Program-made: the position numbers and the translations under genes
Origin: Haemophilus parainfluenzae
GTDB lineage: Bacteria; Pseudomonadota; Gammaproteobacteria; Enterobacterales; Pasteurellaceae
Direction of reading: 5' to 3'
Assembly (NCBI RefSeq): GCF_014931415.1
Contig: NZ_CP063121.1
Location: 1,054,001-1,118,000 of the forward strand
DNA length: 64,000 nucleotides
The notes under the pieces: model-generated
What the model saw: the letters and a program-made list of their open reading frames with translations, nothing else
What the model was told of the DNA's origin: nothing
Database searches by the model: none
Shown here: positions 11,059 to 22,504 of the stretch, piece by piece
How the letters are laid out: every line of letters begins with the position of its first letter
Numbering within the stretch: the first letter of the stretch is position 1

Positions 11059-11840
11059 TCGTTGATATGATTTCTTCACTAGGACGAAGCGTAATTAAAT
11101 TTTTCCGAGCATTAGGCCGCTCAGGCTTTATGTTGTTTGGTGCGTTAGTGGGTAAGCCACAAATTCGTCAACATTTTCCTTTATTAGTGAAGCAATTACA
11201 CGTATTAGGCGTACAGTCTTTATTGATTATCCTGCTTTCTGGTTTATTTATTGGAATGGTGTTGGGTTTACAAGGTTATGTGGTCTTAGTTGATTTTTCA
11301 GCAGAAACCAGCCTTGGACAACTTGTAGCGCTGTCTTTATTACGTGAATTAGGTCCAGTAGTGACCGCACTTTTATTTGCGGGTCGAGCAGGTTCTGCGT
11401 TAACGGCTGAAATTGGCTTAATGAAAGCCACAGAACAACTTTCCAGCCTTGAAATGATGGCGGTCGATCCATTACGTCGAGTGATTGCACCGCGTTTTTG
11501 GGCAGGGCTGATTGCTATGCCAATTCTTGCGCTTCTCTTTACCGCGATTGGTATTTGGGGTGGTGCGCTTGTCGGCGTAGATTGGAAAGGTGTTGATGCA
11601 GGTAGCTTTTGGTCAGTGATGCAAAATGCCGTCAGCTGGAGCTATGACATTCTAAACGGATTTATTAAAAGCGTATTTTTCGCTATTGCAGTGGTGTGGA
11701 TTGCGTTATTCAATGGTTATGATTGTATTCCGACATCAGAAGGTATCAGTCAAGCCACAACCAGAACAGTTGTCCACGCATCACTTGTGGTTCTTGGGCT
11801 CGATTTCATCTTAACTGCCATTATGTTTGGGGCAGGCTAA
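11055..11840 (+). CDS. mlaE: MlaE, permease of the Mla phospholipid transporter
   Basis: 261-residue MlaE/YrbE-family membrane protein with about five to six hydrophobic segments and the conserved cytoplasmic stretch [20 protein letters not shown]. It pairs with MlaF and holds the MlaD ring. The start overlaps the mlaF stop (ATGATC), indicating translational coupling. An uptake signal is embedded at 11364-11372. Confidence 0.95.
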   Translation: MIVDMISSLGRSVIKFFRALGRSGFMLFGALVGKPQIRQHFPLLVKQLHVLGVQSLLIILLSGLFIGMVLGLQGYVVLVDFSAETSLGQLVALSLLRELGPVVTALLFAGRAGSALTAEIGLMKATEQLSSLEMMAVDPLRRVIAPRFWAGLIAMPILALLFTAIGIWGGALVGVDWKGVDAGSFWSVMQNAVSWSYDILNGFIKSVFFAIAVVWIALFNGYDCIPTSEGISQATTRTVVHASLVVLGLDFILTAIMFGAG

Positions 11841-11852
11841 AAGGGTATTTTT

Positions 11853-12359
11853 ATGCGACAAACAATTAAATATGAATTTTGGGTAGGGCTATTTTTACTA
11901 CTTGGTATCGCCGCGTTAGTGTTTTTAGGCTTACGCGTAGCAAACGTACAAGGTTTTGGTGAAACAAAATCTTATACAGTGACTGCAACTTTTGACAATA
12001 TTGGTGGACTAAAAGTCCGTGCACCACTTAAACTTGGTGGGGTGGTCATTGGTCGCGTATCTGACATTACGTTAGACGAAAAATCTTACTTACCAAAAGT
12101 CAGTATCGCGATTAATGAAGAATATAAAGAAATTCCGGAAAATAGTTCGTTATCGATCAAAACATCGGGATTATTGGGCGAGCAATATATCGCCTTAACA
12201 ATGGGTTTTGATGATGGTGAAACCGCGATGCTAAAAAACGGTAGCCAAATTCAAGACACAAAACCCGCAATGGTGTTGGAAGATTTAATCGGCCAATTCC
12301 TTTACGGTGATAAAAAAGCCGATGGCAATGCTGACAAAGCAGAACCTGAAGCCAAATAA
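11853..12359 (+). CDS. mlaD: MlaD, MCE-domain lipid-binding subunit
   Basis: 168 residues. An N-terminal membrane anchor (about residues 9-29) is followed by an MCE domain (FDNIGGLKVRAPLKLGGVVIG region), which forms a periplasmic hexameric ring that passes phospholipids to or from MlaC. The C-terminal tail is charged and low in complexity. It begins 12 bases after mlaE. Confidence 0.95.
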   Translation: MRQTIKYEFWVGLFLLLGIAALVFLGLRVANVQGFGETKSYTVTATFDNIGGLKVRAPLKLGGVVIGRVSDITLDEKSYLPKVSIAINEEYKEIPENSSLSIKTSGLLGEQYIALTMGFDDGETAMLKNGSQIQDTKPAMVLEDLIGQFLYGDKKADGNADKAEPEAK

Positions 12360-12380
12360 TAATCTTTATTTAGGAGATTT

Positions 12381-13028
12381 ATGATGAAATTTACTCAGTT
12401 TAAAAAATGGTTTAGCGTAATGGCATTTGTAGTGACCGCACTTTTTGTGACTCAAACTGTACGTGCAGAAACGAGCCCTTATGTGTTGATGCAACAAGCA
12501 TCAGATAAGTTATTTGCCGATATCAAAAACAATCAGGCAAAAATTAAAAAGGATCCAAACTATTTACGTACTATCGTGCGTAATGATTTATTACCTTACG
12601 TGCAAGTAAACTATGCAGGTTCTTTAGTGTTAGGTTCATACTTTAAATCAACCACACCAGAACAACGTGAAAAATTCTTTAAAGCATTCAGCGATTTTAT
12701 CGAACAAGCTTACGCACAAGTGTTAACCGCTTACACCGATCAAAATATTCAAATTGAACCGGCTAAAGAAGTAGGCGACAAAAACCTTGTAAGCATTCGT
12801 GTAAACATCATGCAAAATGGTGGACAAGCGCCAATCAAATTAGATTTCAAATGGCGTAAAAACAGTAAAACTGGCGAATGGCAAGCTTATGACATGGTTG
12901 CAGAAGGCGTGAGCATGGTTGTCACCAAACAAAACGAATGGAGCGGTATCTTACGTCAACAAGGTATTGATGCTTTAACCGCTCAAATTCAAAAATCTGC
13001 CGCGGCACCCGTGACATTGAGCAAATAA
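12381..13028 (+). CDS. mlaC: MlaC, periplasmic phospholipid shuttle
   Basis: 215-residue MlaC/Ttg2D-family protein with a signal peptide (basic start, hydrophobic core, cleavage after about VRAE). It ferries phospholipid between the outer-membrane MlaA-porin complex and the MlaFEDB pump; mlaA is not in the window. A ribosome-binding site (GGAG) precedes a double ATG, so the start could be one codon later. An uptake signal lies inside the signal-peptide codons (12435-12443). Confidence 0.95.
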   Translation: MMKFTQFKKWFSVMAFVVTALFVTQTVRAETSPYVLMQQASDKLFADIKNNQAKIKKDPNYLRTIVRNDLLPYVQVNYAGSLVLGSYFKSTTPEQREKFFKAFSDFIEQAYAQVLTAYTDQNIQIEPAKEVGDKNLVSIRVNIMQNGGQAPIKLDFKWRKNSKTGEWQAYDMVAEGVSMVVTKQNEWSGILRQQGIDALTAQIQKSAAAPVTLSK

Positions 13029-13032
13029 GCGA

Positions 13033-13368
13033 ATGACTGCGTTAAAGTGGGATTTAATCCAAAATAATGATAAGATAGCTCTCCAATTATCGGGGGAGCT
13101 ATCCCGCAACACGTTGTTACCATTATGGCAGCAACGTGCTTCTTTTTTATCAGAAAAGCTAGCGAATCAAAGTACTATTGAATTTGATTTAACGAATATT
13201 AAACGAATTGATTCGGCTGGTTTTGCATTATTGTGTGATTTTCTACATGATAGTGAGCAGTTACCAAATAAAAAAGTGCGGTTGATAAATCCGCCGGAAC
13301 AGTTATTAACCCTTGCTGATCTAGTGAATTTATCTCATTGGATTGGCACTTTTATTGATCATCATTAA
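13033..13368 (+). CDS. mlaB: MlaB, STAS-domain subunit
   Basis: 111-residue STAS-domain protein with the family core KRIDSAGFALLCDF around the conserved Ser. MlaB binds MlaF and is needed for assembly and activity of the complex. It starts 4 bases after mlaC and ends 13 bases before ibaG, continuing the operon. It contains an uptake signal at 13274-13282. Confidence 0.93.
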   Translation: MTALKWDLIQNNDKIALQLSGELSRNTLLPLWQQRASFLSEKLANQSTIEFDLTNIKRIDSAGFALLCDFLHDSEQLPNKKVRLINPPEQLLTLADLVNLSHWIGTFIDHH

Positions 13369-13381
13369 AACGGAAATCCTA

Positions 13382-14928
<1,547 letters not shown>

Positions 14929-14945
14929 TTAAATCCAGATAAAAA

Positions 14946-14978
14946 AAGAGCGGTCAATATTGACCGCTTTTTTATTTT
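14946..14978. terminator. Bidirectional terminator between murA and yggS
   Basis: The stem AGCGGTCAATATTGACCGCT has A-runs on the left and T-runs on the right, so it can serve both the rightward murA operon and the leftward yggS gene. Confidence 0.85.
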
Positions 14979-14985
14979 CGATTCA

Positions 14986-15690
14986 TTATTTTTTCGAATA
15001 ATCTCTCGCCCCAAAAATGGCTGTACCAATACGTACCATGGTTGAACCACATTTTATGGCACTTTGCATGTCATCGGTCATTCCCATCGAAAGCGTATCA
15101 ATTTGTTGATGAGGGAAAGCGGCTTTAAGTTGCTTAAATAATTGTTCCATTTGGCTAAAAGCCGCTTCTTGTTCTGCAATATTGTCTGTTGGAGCAGGGA
15201 TCGCCATTAATCCACGTAAACGTAAGTGCGGTAGATTTTCGATGTGTTTTGCAAGCTCAATCATTTCACTTGGTTGAATGCCTGATTTACTCGCTTCATC
15301 ACTGATATTAATTTGAATTAAAACATTCAGCGGAGCTTTATTGGCAGGGCGTTGTTCATTTAAACGATCGGCAATTTTTGCACGTTCTAACGTTTGCATC
15401 CAATCGAAATGTTCAGCCACAAGACGCGTTTTATTGGATTGCAATGGGCCAATAAAATGCCATTCAAGCTGAATATTCTGTCCTTCAAAATACTGAATTT
15501 TGTCTACGCCTTCTTGAACGTAGTTTTCCCCAAATGCTTTTTGTCCTGCATGATAGGCTTCTAAAATTGCTTCATTGGGTTTAGTTTTAGAAACCGCTAA
15601 TAAAGTGACCGCACTTTCAGGGCGATGTGCAAGTTGAGTGGAGGCTTGGATTTTTTGATGGATGGTTTCGAGTGCTTGTTGAATTGTCAT
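14986..15690 (-). CDS. yggS: YggS/PLPBP-family PLP homeostasis protein
   Basis: 234-residue single-domain fold-type III PLP protein without known catalysis, thought to buffer pyridoxal phosphate. The PLP lysine lies in LLAVSKTKP and the Gly-rich phosphate-binding end in SMGMTDDMQSAI. A longer frame begins at 15708, but ATG 15690 has a good AAGGGA ribosome-binding site and the normal N-terminus (MTIQQAL). It is alone on the minus strand between two rightward operons. Confidence 0.92.
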   Translation of the reverse strand: MTIQQALETIHQKIQASTQLAHRPESAVTLLAVSKTKPNEAILEAYHAGQKAFGENYVQEGVDKIQYFEGQNIQLEWHFIGPLQSNKTRLVAEHFDWMQTLERAKIADRLNEQRPANKAPLNVLIQINISDEASKSGIQPSEMIELAKHIENLPHLRLRGLMAIPAPTDNIAEQEAAFSQMEQLFKQLKAAFPHQQIDTLSMGMTDDMQSAIKCGSTMVRIGTAIFGARDYSKK

Positions 15691-15779
15691 AATTCCCTTC
15701 CTGACCAATGTGAAACTCTCTTCATTCTACACCAAAGCGATGATTTTTAGAAAAAATCTTCATTTTTTTGATTTTGTGT

Positions 15780-15808
15780 TTGACAAGCCCGCGCTTTTTC
15801 GGTATTTC
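15780..15808 (+). promoter_or_regulatory. Candidate sigma-70 promoter of the threonine operon
   Basis: TTGACA at 15780-15785, a 17-base spacer and TATTTC at 15803-15808 lie 32 bases upstream of the thrL start codon. The -35 box is perfect and the -10 box is weak. Confidence 0.6.
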
Positions 15809-15840
15809 TAAACACATCTTTTTTTCAAGGTTAAAACACA

Positions 15841-15912
15841 ATGAAAAATAACCGCACTTTCACGATTACCACCATTATTATGACCATTACGACAATTAAT
15901 GGGGCGGGTTAG
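15841..15912 (+). CDS. thrL: Threonine operon leader peptide
   Basis: A 23-codon open frame rich in regulatory residues: seven Thr and five Ile codons, mostly in two clusters. It ends NGAG, like the leader peptide of Escherichia coli. It is followed 20 bases later by a terminator hairpin and then thrA. Ribosome stalling at Thr/Ile codons when charged tRNA is scarce would allow the anti-terminator form. An uptake signal (15851-15859) is built into codons 4-7. Confidence 0.9.
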   Translation: MKNNRTFTITTIIMTITTINGAG

Positions 15913-15932
15913 TGCGTAACAAACAGGATCAA

Positions 15933-15966
15933 GAAAACCCGCATTCAGTTTAGTGCGGGTTTTTTA
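15933..15966 (+). terminator. Threonine operon attenuator
   Basis: The stem AACCCGCA/TGCGGGTT with a 10-base loop is followed by TTTT. The GGGGCGGGTT at the end of thrL can pair with the left arm and would form the competing anti-terminator. Confidence 0.85.
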
Positions 15967-16000
15967 GTATTTAAAAATCACAACATCTGAGGATATTATC

Positions 16001-18448
16001 ATGCGCGTATTAAAATTTGGTGGCACTTCATTAGCCAACCCTGAGCGTTTCTCGCAAGCGGCTCAATTAATCGAAAAAGCTCATTTGGAAGAGCAGGCAG
16101 CCGGTGTCTTATCTGCTCCTGCAAAAATTACTAATCATCTTGTTGCCCTCTCTGAAAAAGCCGCATTAAACCAACCTACTGATACCCACTTTAACGAAGC
16201 CATTGAGATTTTCTATAACATCATTAATGGTTTACACACTGAAAATAATAAATTTGATCTTGCGGGCACCAAAGCTCTCATTGATGCGGAATTTGCTCAA
16301 ATTAAAGGCTTATTAGAAGAAATTCGCCAAGCAGGAAAAGTAGAAGATAAAGTTAAAGCAACCATTGACTGCCGTGGTGAAAAATTATCGATTGCGATGA
16401 TGAAAGCGTGGTTTGAAGCACGTGGGTATAGTGTTCACATTGTTGATCCAGTTAAGCAATTATTAGCACAAGGTGGTTACTTAGAATCTTCAGTTGATAT
16501 TGATGAATCGACAAAACGCGTTGATGCGAAAAGTATCGGTAAAGATAAAGTGGTTCTAATGGCTGGTTTTACCGCATGCAATGATAAAGGTGAATTAGTG
16601 TTATTAGGCCGTAATGGTTCTGATTATTCAGCAGCTTGTTTAGCCGCTTGTTTAGATGCGTCTGTTTGTGAAATTTGGACTGATGTGGATGGCGTTTATA
16701 CTTGTGACCCTCGTTTAGTGCCAGATGCTCGTTTATTACCAAGCCTTTCTTATCGTGAAGCGATGGAACTTTCTTATTTTGGTGCGAAAGTAATCCATCC
16801 ACGTACAATTGGCCCATTATTACCAAAACAAATCCCTTGTGTGATTAAAAACACCGGTAATTCATCTGCACCAGGTTCGATAATCGATGGTCATGTGAAA
16901 TCTGAAGGGTTACAAGTGAAAGGGATTACTAATCTTGATAACGTGGCAATGTTCAATGTTTCAGGTCCTGGTATGCAAGGTATGGTGGGGATGGCAGCTC
17001 GCGTATTCTCAGCGATGTCAAAAGCCGGTATTTCAGTTATCTTAATTACTCAATCTTCTTCTGAATACAGTATTAGTTTCTGTGTACCGGTGAAATCAGC
17101 GGATGCAGCAAAAGCGGTTTTAGAACAAGAGTTTGCGACAGAATTAAAAGCGCATGACTTAGAACCTATTGAAGTCGCAAAAGATCTTTCTATCATCTCA
17201 GTTGTAGGTGATGGTATGAAACAAGCTAAAGGTATCGCGGCTCGTTTCTTCTCTGCATTGGCACAAGCGAATATCAGCTTAGTCGCAATTGCACAGGGTT
17301 CTTCTGAGCGTTCAATTTCAGCGGTAGTGGCGCAAAACAAAGCAATTGAAGCCGTGAAAGCCACTCACCAAGCGCTTTTTAATAACAAAAAAGTTGTTGA
17401 TATGTTTCTAGTCGGCGTTGGTGGCGTTGGTGGTGAGTTAATTGAACAAATTAAACACCAAAAAGAATACCTCGCAAAGAAGGATATTGAAATCCGTGTT
17501 TGTGCCTTAGCGAATTCAACCAAAATGCTTTTGAATGAAAACGGATTGAATTTAGATAATTGGAAAGCCGATCTTGAAAATGCGACCCAACCTTCTGATT
17601 TCGATGTGTTGTTATCTTTCATTAAATTACACCACGTAGTGAACCCAGTCTTCGTAGATTGTACAACAGCTGAATCGGTCGCAGGACTTTATGCACGTGC
17701 GTTAAAAGAAGGCTTCCATGTGGTAACTCCAAATAAAAAAGCGAATACCCGTGAATTAGCTTATTACCACGAATTACGTCGCAATGCACAAGCGAGCCAA
17801 CATAAATTCCTATACGAAACCAACGTAGGCGCTGGTTTACCGGTTATCGAAAACTTACAGAATTTATTGGCAGCAGGGGATGAGCTTGAGTATTTTGAAG
17901 GTATTTTGTCTGGCTCACTTTCTTTCATTTTCGGTAAATTAGAAGAAGGACTTTCTCTTTCAGAAGTGACTGCACTTGCACGTGAAAAAGGGTTTACAGA
18001 GCCCGATCCTCGTGATGATTTATCGGGTCAAGATGTGGCACGTAAATTACTGATTCTAGCGCGTGAAGCAGGTCTAGAACTTGAGCTTTCCGATGTGGAA
18101 GTGGAAGGTGTATTACCAAAAGGCTTCTCTGAAGGTAAATCTGCTGATGAATTTATGGCAATGCTGCCACAATTAGATGCGGAATTTAAAGCACGCGTTG
18201 AAGCCGCGAAAGCAGAGGGCAAAGTATTGCGTTACGTCGGTCAAATTAAAGATGGGCACTGCAAAGTATCAATTATCGCTGTGGATCAAAATAATCCATT
18301 GTACAAGGTGAAAGACGGTGAAAACGCACTTGCATTCTACACGCGTTATTATCAACCAATTCCGTTGTTATTACGTGGTTATGGTGCGGGTAACGCAGTG
18401 ACTGCTGCTGGCATCTTTGCTGATATTTTAAGAACATTACACCACTAA
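16001..18448 (+). CDS. thrA: Bifunctional aspartokinase I / homoserine dehydrogenase I
   Basis: 815 residues, the normal length of the fused enzyme. The aspartokinase domain comes first (KFGGTS at residues 6-11; GRNGSDYSA later), then paired ACT domains for threonine feedback (about residues 315-460), then the homoserine dehydrogenase NAD-binding (GVGGVGGEL) and catalytic domains. It carries out the first and third steps from aspartate to threonine. A GAGGA ribosome-binding site precedes the ATG. It is the first structural gene of thrABC and lies behind the attenuator. Confidence 0.97.
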   Translation: MRVLKFGGTSLANPERFSQAAQLIEKAHLEEQAAGVLSAPAKITNHLVALSEKAALNQPTDTHFNEAIEIFYNIINGLHTENNKFDLAGTKALIDAEFAQIKGLLEEIRQAGKVEDKVKATIDCRGEKLSIAMMKAWFEARGYSVHIVDPVKQLLAQGGYLESSVDIDESTKRVDAKSIGKDKVVLMAGFTACNDKGELVLLGRNGSDYSAACLAACLDASVCEIWTDVDGVYTCDPRLVPDARLLPSLSYREAMELSYFGAKVIHPRTIGPLLPKQIPCVIKNTGNSSAPGSIIDGHVKSEGLQVKGITNLDNVAMFNVSGPGMQGMVGMAARVFSAMSKAGISVILITQSSSEYSISFCVPVKSADAAKAVLEQEFATELKAHDLEPIEVAKDLSIISVVGDGMKQAKGIAARFFSALAQANISLVAIAQGSSERSISAVVAQNKAIEAVKATHQALFNNKKVVDMFLVGVGGVGGELIEQIKHQKEYLAKKDIEIRVCALANSTKMLLNENGLNLDNWKADLENATQPSDFDVLLSFIKLHHVVNPVFVDCTTAESVAGLYARALKEGFHVVTPNKKANTRELAYYHELRRNAQASQHKFLYETNVGAGLPVIENLQNLLAAGDELEYFEGILSGSLSFIFGKLEEGLSLSEVTALAREKGFTEPDPRDDLSGQDVARKLLILAREAGLELELSDVEVEGVLPKGFSEGKSADEFMAMLPQLDAEFKARVEAAKAEGKVLRYVGQIKDGHCKVSIIAVDQNNPLYKVKDGENALAFYTRYYQPIPLLLRGYGAGNAVTAAGIFADILRTLHH

Positions 18449-18460
18449 AAAGGACATAAC

Positions 18461-19405
18461 ATGTTAAGAATTTATGCTCCCGCATCGAGTGCAAATATTA
18501 GTGTAGGATTTGACACATTAGGTGCAGCCATTTCACCGATTGATGGTTCATTATTAGGTGATGTCGTACAGATTGAGTCTATTCCAAGTGGTTTTGAGCT
18601 CGAAAGTGCGGGTTATTTTGTGCGTAAATTGCCAAAAGAACCGCAAAAAAATATCGTGTATCAGGCCTATGTATTGTTTAGTGAGCAATTAAAATTACGC
18701 AATGTGAGAGTCAAACCATTGCGTTTAACCCTTGAGAAAAATATGCCGATTGGTTCGGGATTGGGTTCAAGTGCGTGCTCTATCGTAGCAGCATTAGTGG
18801 CATTAAATAAATTCCACGATGAACCATTCTCAAAAATGGAACTGTTAGAAATGATGGGAGAGTTGGAAGGTCGTATTTCAGGTTCAATCCATTATGATAA
18901 TGTGGCGCCTTGCTATCTTGGCGGGGTGCAATTTATGGTACAATCTCTCGGTAACATTTGCCAAAAACTACCATTTTTTGATAATTGGTATTGGGTCTTA
19001 GCTTATCCTGGCATTGAGGTTTCAACTGCTGAAGCGCGTGCAATTTTACCGAAAAGCTACACGCGTCAAGATGTGATTTCTCATGGTCGTCATTTAGGTG
19101 GTTTTGTGCACGCATGTCACACGCATCAAGAAAACCTTGCTGCGATGATGATGAAAGATGTGATTGCGGAACCTTATCGTGAGGCTTTATTACCCAACTT
19201 CGCGGAAGTGAAACAAGCTACGCGTGATTTAGGCGCGTTAGCAACGGGGATTTCAGGCTCTGGCCCAACGATTTTCTCCATCGCACCCGATTTACAAACA
19301 GCAACAAAACTGACGACTTATTTAGAAAATCATTATTTACAAAACAATGAAGGCTTTGTGCACGTTTGTAAGGTCGATAATGATGGCGCGAGAGAGCTCG
19401 GTTAA
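18461..19405 (+). CDS. thrB: Homoserine kinase
   Basis: 314-residue GHMP kinase with the ATP-binding loop [12 protein letters not shown] (about residues 91-102) and the N-terminal [14 protein letters not shown]. It phosphorylates homoserine for ThrC. It starts 12 bases after thrA. Confidence 0.96.
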   Translation: MLRIYAPASSANISVGFDTLGAAISPIDGSLLGDVVQIESIPSGFELESAGYFVRKLPKEPQKNIVYQAYVLFSEQLKLRNVRVKPLRLTLEKNMPIGSGLGSSACSIVAALVALNKFHDEPFSKMELLEMMGELEGRISGSIHYDNVAPCYLGGVQFMVQSLGNICQKLPFFDNWYWVLAYPGIEVSTAEARAILPKSYTRQDVISHGRHLGGFVHACHTHQENLAAMMMKDVIAEPYREALLPNFAEVKQATRDLGALATGISGSGPTIFSIAPDLQTATKLTTYLENHYLQNNEGFVHVCKVDNDGARELG

Positions 19406-19421
19406 ATAACAAATCGCTTTA

Positions 19422-19443
19422 TCCCCTCTTTTATAAGAGGGGA
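19422..19443 (+). other. Intercistronic hairpin between thrB and thrC
   Basis: The stem TCCCCTCT/AGAGGGGA has no T-run after it. It could slow decay of, or partly terminate, the transcript between the two genes; it is not a classical terminator. Confidence 0.5.
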
Positions 19444-19482
19444 ATAACATTTTATTAAAACTCTATAATTAACGGATATACA

Positions 19483-20757
19483 ATGAATTTATACAATATC
19501 AAACACCCTGAAGAACAAGTGAATTTTGCGCAAGCAGTACGTCAAGGACTTGGCAAAGATCAAGGTTTGTTCTTTCCAGAAACGATCCCCGCTTTAACTA
19601 ATATTGACGAGTTATTAGCCTTACCATTGGTTGAACGTAGCCAAAAAATTCTTGCTGCATTAATCGGTGAAGAATTACCGAAGGCGACATTAGATGCGAT
19701 GGTGAAAAATGCTTTCACTTTCCCAGCTCCATTGGAAAAAGTAGAGGACAATATTTATGCCCTTGAATTATTCCACGGTCCAACTTTAGCATTTAAAGAC
19801 TTTGGTGGTCGTTTTATGGCGCAGGCGCTTGCTGCTGTGCGTGGTGATGGCAAAATTACTATTTTAACGGCAACATCAGGTGATACCGGTGCGGCAGTTG
19901 CCCACGCATTTTATGGGCTAGAAAACATCAATGTGGTGATTTTATATCCGAAAGGCAAAATCAGCCCATTACAAGAAAAACTATTCTGTACTTTAGGTGG
20001 CAATATTCGCACTGTGGCGATTAATGGTGATTTCGATGCCTGCCAAGCGTTAGTTAAACAAGCCTTTGATGATGCAGAACTGCGTCAATCGATTGGTTTA
20101 AACTCAGCAAATTCCATTAACATTAGCCGTTTATTGGCGCAAGTTTGTTATTACTTTGAAGCAGTAGCGCAATTACCAAAAGAAAAACGTGATAATGTCG
20201 TGGTTTCTGTACCAAGTGGTAACTTCGGTAACTTAACTGCGGGATTAATCGCTAAAACATTAGGTTTACCAATTAAACGCTTTATTGCAGCAACCAATGC
20301 GAACGATACCGTACCACGTTATTTAGAATCAGGTAATTGGGCACCTAAAGCGACTGTAGCCACGCTTTCTAATGCGATGGATGTAAGTCGTCCGAACAAC
20401 TGGCCACGTGTCGAAGAGTTATTTAAACGTAATGGCTGGAGTTTAAGTGATTTAGGTTCTGGTATGTTAAGCGATAGCGAAACAGAAGAAACCTTAAAAG
20501 CGATGTACGCAAAAGGTTATTTATGTGAACCACACGGTGCAATCGCCTATCAAGTATTGAAAGATCAACTTAAAGCGGATGAAACCGGTATTTTCTTATG
20601 TACGGCACATCCAGCGAAATTTAAAGAGTCTGTGGAGCGTATTCTTTCGCTCGATCTTCCATTGCCAGAAGCGTTGGATAAACACAATAAATTGCCATTA
20701 CTTTCTGATGAAATGGATGACGATTTTGCACAATTACGTGCATATTTGTTGAAATAA
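19483..20757 (+). CDS. thrC: Threonine synthase
   Basis: 424-residue fold-type II PLP enzyme converting O-phosphohomoserine to threonine. The PLP lysine lies in LAFKDFGGRF and the phosphate-binding loop in TATSGDTGAA. It is the last gene of the threonine operon, ended by an uptake-signal terminator. Confidence 0.97.
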   Translation: MNLYNIKHPEEQVNFAQAVRQGLGKDQGLFFPETIPALTNIDELLALPLVERSQKILAALIGEELPKATLDAMVKNAFTFPAPLEKVEDNIYALELFHGPTLAFKDFGGRFMAQALAAVRGDGKITILTATSGDTGAAVAHAFYGLENINVVILYPKGKISPLQEKLFCTLGGNIRTVAINGDFDACQALVKQAFDDAELRQSIGLNSANSINISRLLAQVCYYFEAVAQLPKEKRDNVVVSVPSGNFGNLTAGLIAKTLGLPIKRFIAATNANDTVPRYLESGNWAPKATVATLSNAMDVSRPNNWPRVEELFKRNGWSLSDLGSGMLSDSETEETLKAMYAKGYLCEPHGAIAYQVLKDQLKADETGIFLCTAHPAKFKESVERILSLDLPLPEALDKHNKLPLLSDEMDDDFAQLRAYLLK

Positions 20758-20760
20758 TAA

Positions 20761-20794
20761 AAAAGTGCGGTTAATTTTGACCGCACTTTTGTTT
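20761..20794. terminator. Bidirectional terminator of paired uptake signals
   Basis: Arms of 11 bases (20761-20771 with 20780-20790) each contain an uptake signal, flanked by A- and T-runs. It ends thrABC. A second hairpin (AAGGGCG...CGCCCTT, 20807-20824) with an A/T-rich flank serves the converging PTS gene. Confidence 0.85.
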
Positions 20795-20838
20795 TATCAC
20801 TCAAAAGGGCGGGATAAACGCCCTTTATTTTTTAGGAG

Positions 20839-22332
20839 TTAATCTTCTTTTCCTAAGATTTGATTCACTTCACTCTTATAGAGTACAGCTTTAGCACCGA
20901 AAATGGCCTGTACGCCACCACCGACTTCAAGCACATCAATCGCACCTAATTTTCTCAATGTGGCTTTATCAACGGCTTTGACATCTTTAACTGAAACACG
21001 TAAGCGAGTAATACAAGCATCCACGTTTTCAATATTTTCAGCGCCACCTAATGCTGCAATAATTTTATGTGCATTTTCAGTCAGTGAGCTGGTTTCTTGC
21101 TCTGCATTTTCTTCGGTTTCTTCACCGCGTCCTGGTGTCATTACATTAAAGATGCGGATCAAGAAAACAAAAGAGAAATAATAGAGCAGCGCCCAAGGAA
21201 TACCGACGAAAATCACACGCAACCAATGGGTGTTTTCATCACCTTGTAAAATACCGAAGAGCAAGAAATCAATAAAACCACCAGAGAAAGTATTCCCGAT
21301 AGAGATATTTAAATAATCGGCAATAAAGAAAGATACACCATCTAAGAAAGCGTGGAATACATAAAGCCATGGTGCAACAAACAAGAACATAAATTCGATC
21401 GGTTCTGTAATGCCAGTAATGAATGATGTTAGGGCTGCACCAAGGAATAACCCACCAATTTGTGCACGACGTTTTTTCGGTACACAGTGATACATCGCTA
21501 AACAGGCTGCTGGTAAGCCAAACATCATGGTATCAAAACGGCCAGCAAAGAAACGGGTTCCTTCAGTAAATAAACCGTGGTGATTAGGATCGGCTAATTG
21601 AGCAAAAAAGATTTTTTGTGCACCAACAATCATCTCACCGTTGACCATTTCTACACCACCTAATTCAGAATACCAAAATAGTGGGTAAATCATGTGATGT
21701 AAGCCAACCGCACCAGATAATCGCATTAAGAAACCGTATAAGAATGTACCAAAGGTTCCCATGGATGCGATGCTTTTACCTGCTGAGACGAGCCATTGTT
21801 GGAAAGTTGGCCAAATGAGGAAGAAAGCTAATCCAACGAAAATAGCTGAAAAAGCAGTCACAATTGGCACAAAGCGAGAGCCGCCAAAGAAACCTAATAC
21901 TTGTGGTAATTGGATGTTGTGATAGAGATTGTGTAATTTAACGGTAATCAAGCCCATCACCAATGCTCCAATCACACCCGTATCGATGCTTTTTACATCA
22001 GGAGAGAAAATCGGAATTAATGCAGCAATGGTGCCCGTCATAATGAGATAACCAACAACAGCAGCGAGAGCAGCAACGCCTTTGTCACGTTTAGCTAAGC
22101 CGATACCTAAACCAATACACAATAATAAAGCTAAATTAGCGAACACCACGCTACCAGCTGCAGACATAATCTGAAACAGACCTTGAAGTGCCTCATTATT
22201 TAAAATTGGATAGGCTTGCACCGTTGCTTTATTGGAAAGCGCACCACCGATCCCGAGTAAAAGACCCGCCGCAGGCAAAATAGCAATCGGCAGCATGAAT
22301 GCTTTCCCGACTTGTTGAAGTTGTTTAAACAT
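20839..22332 (-). CDS. ptsG: PTS glucose-family permease, EIICB
   Basis: 497 residues. An N-terminal EIIC membrane domain (about residues 1-390, eight to ten hydrophobic segments) has the substrate-site stretch GITEPIEF; a linker (MTPGRGEETEEN) leads to a EIIB domain whose phosphorylated Cys is in NVDACITRLRVSV. It transports and phosphorylates a hexose using phosphate from HPr via an EIIA that is not encoded here. Similarity to PtsG is good, but some stretches (IYPLFWYSELGG) recall MalX/NagE, so the sugar is not certain. A CRP-type site lies upstream. Confidence 0.85.
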   Translation of the reverse strand: MFKQLQQVGKAFMLPIAILPAAGLLLGIGGALSNKATVQAYPILNNEALQGLFQIMSAAGSVVFANLALLLCIGLGIGLAKRDKGVAALAAVVGYLIMTGTIAALIPIFSPDVKSIDTGVIGALVMGLITVKLHNLYHNIQLPQVLGFFGGSRFVPIVTAFSAIFVGLAFFLIWPTFQQWLVSAGKSIASMGTFGTFLYGFLMRLSGAVGLHHMIYPLFWYSELGGVEMVNGEMIVGAQKIFFAQLADPNHHGLFTEGTRFFAGRFDTMMFGLPAACLAMYHCVPKKRRAQIGGLFLGAALTSFITGITEPIEFMFLFVAPWLYVFHAFLDGVSFFIADYLNISIGNTFSGGFIDFLLFGILQGDENTHWLRVIFVGIPWALLYYFSFVFLIRIFNVMTPGRGEETEENAEQETSSLTENAHKIIAALGGAENIENVDACITRLRVSVKDVKAVDKATLRKLGAIDVLEVGGGVQAIFGAKAVLYKSEVNQILGKED

Positions 22333-22385
22333 AGAACCTCCTGTTATTACTTTGATGAAATGTAACGTATTTAAGGAGAAAAATC

Positions 22386-22401
22386 TGTGAAATCACTCAC
22401 A
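22386..22401 (-). promoter_or_regulatory. CRP (Sxy/CRP-type) binding site upstream of ptsG
   Basis: TGTGA-N6-TCACA matches both half-sites perfectly. Its centre (22393.5) is about 41.5 bases from a start point that would fit a TACATT -10 box at 22359-22364 on the minus strand, the class II geometry. The -10 box is weak, so the spacing argument is inference. Confidence 0.75.
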
Positions 22402-22442
22402 GTTTTAATCTAAGACGTTGTTTTGACAGATTTTTGCTTGTG

Positions 22443-22471
22443 TTGGCGCGCGGCGAATTTCCTTTTATAAT
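22443..22471 (+). promoter_or_regulatory. Promoter of the phosphopantetheinyl transferase gene
   Basis: TTGGCG at 22443-22448, a 17-base spacer and a perfect TATAAT at 22466-22471 lie 34 bases upstream of the start codon at 22505. Confidence 0.7.
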
Positions 22472-22504
22472 GCTATCAAACGGATATGTTTATTTATTAT
22501 TTGT

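Noticed and set aside
22423..22471. TTGACA at 22423 paired with TATAAT at 22466 as a promoter
   Set aside because: The 37-base spacing is too long; TTGGCG at 22443 gives 17 bases.
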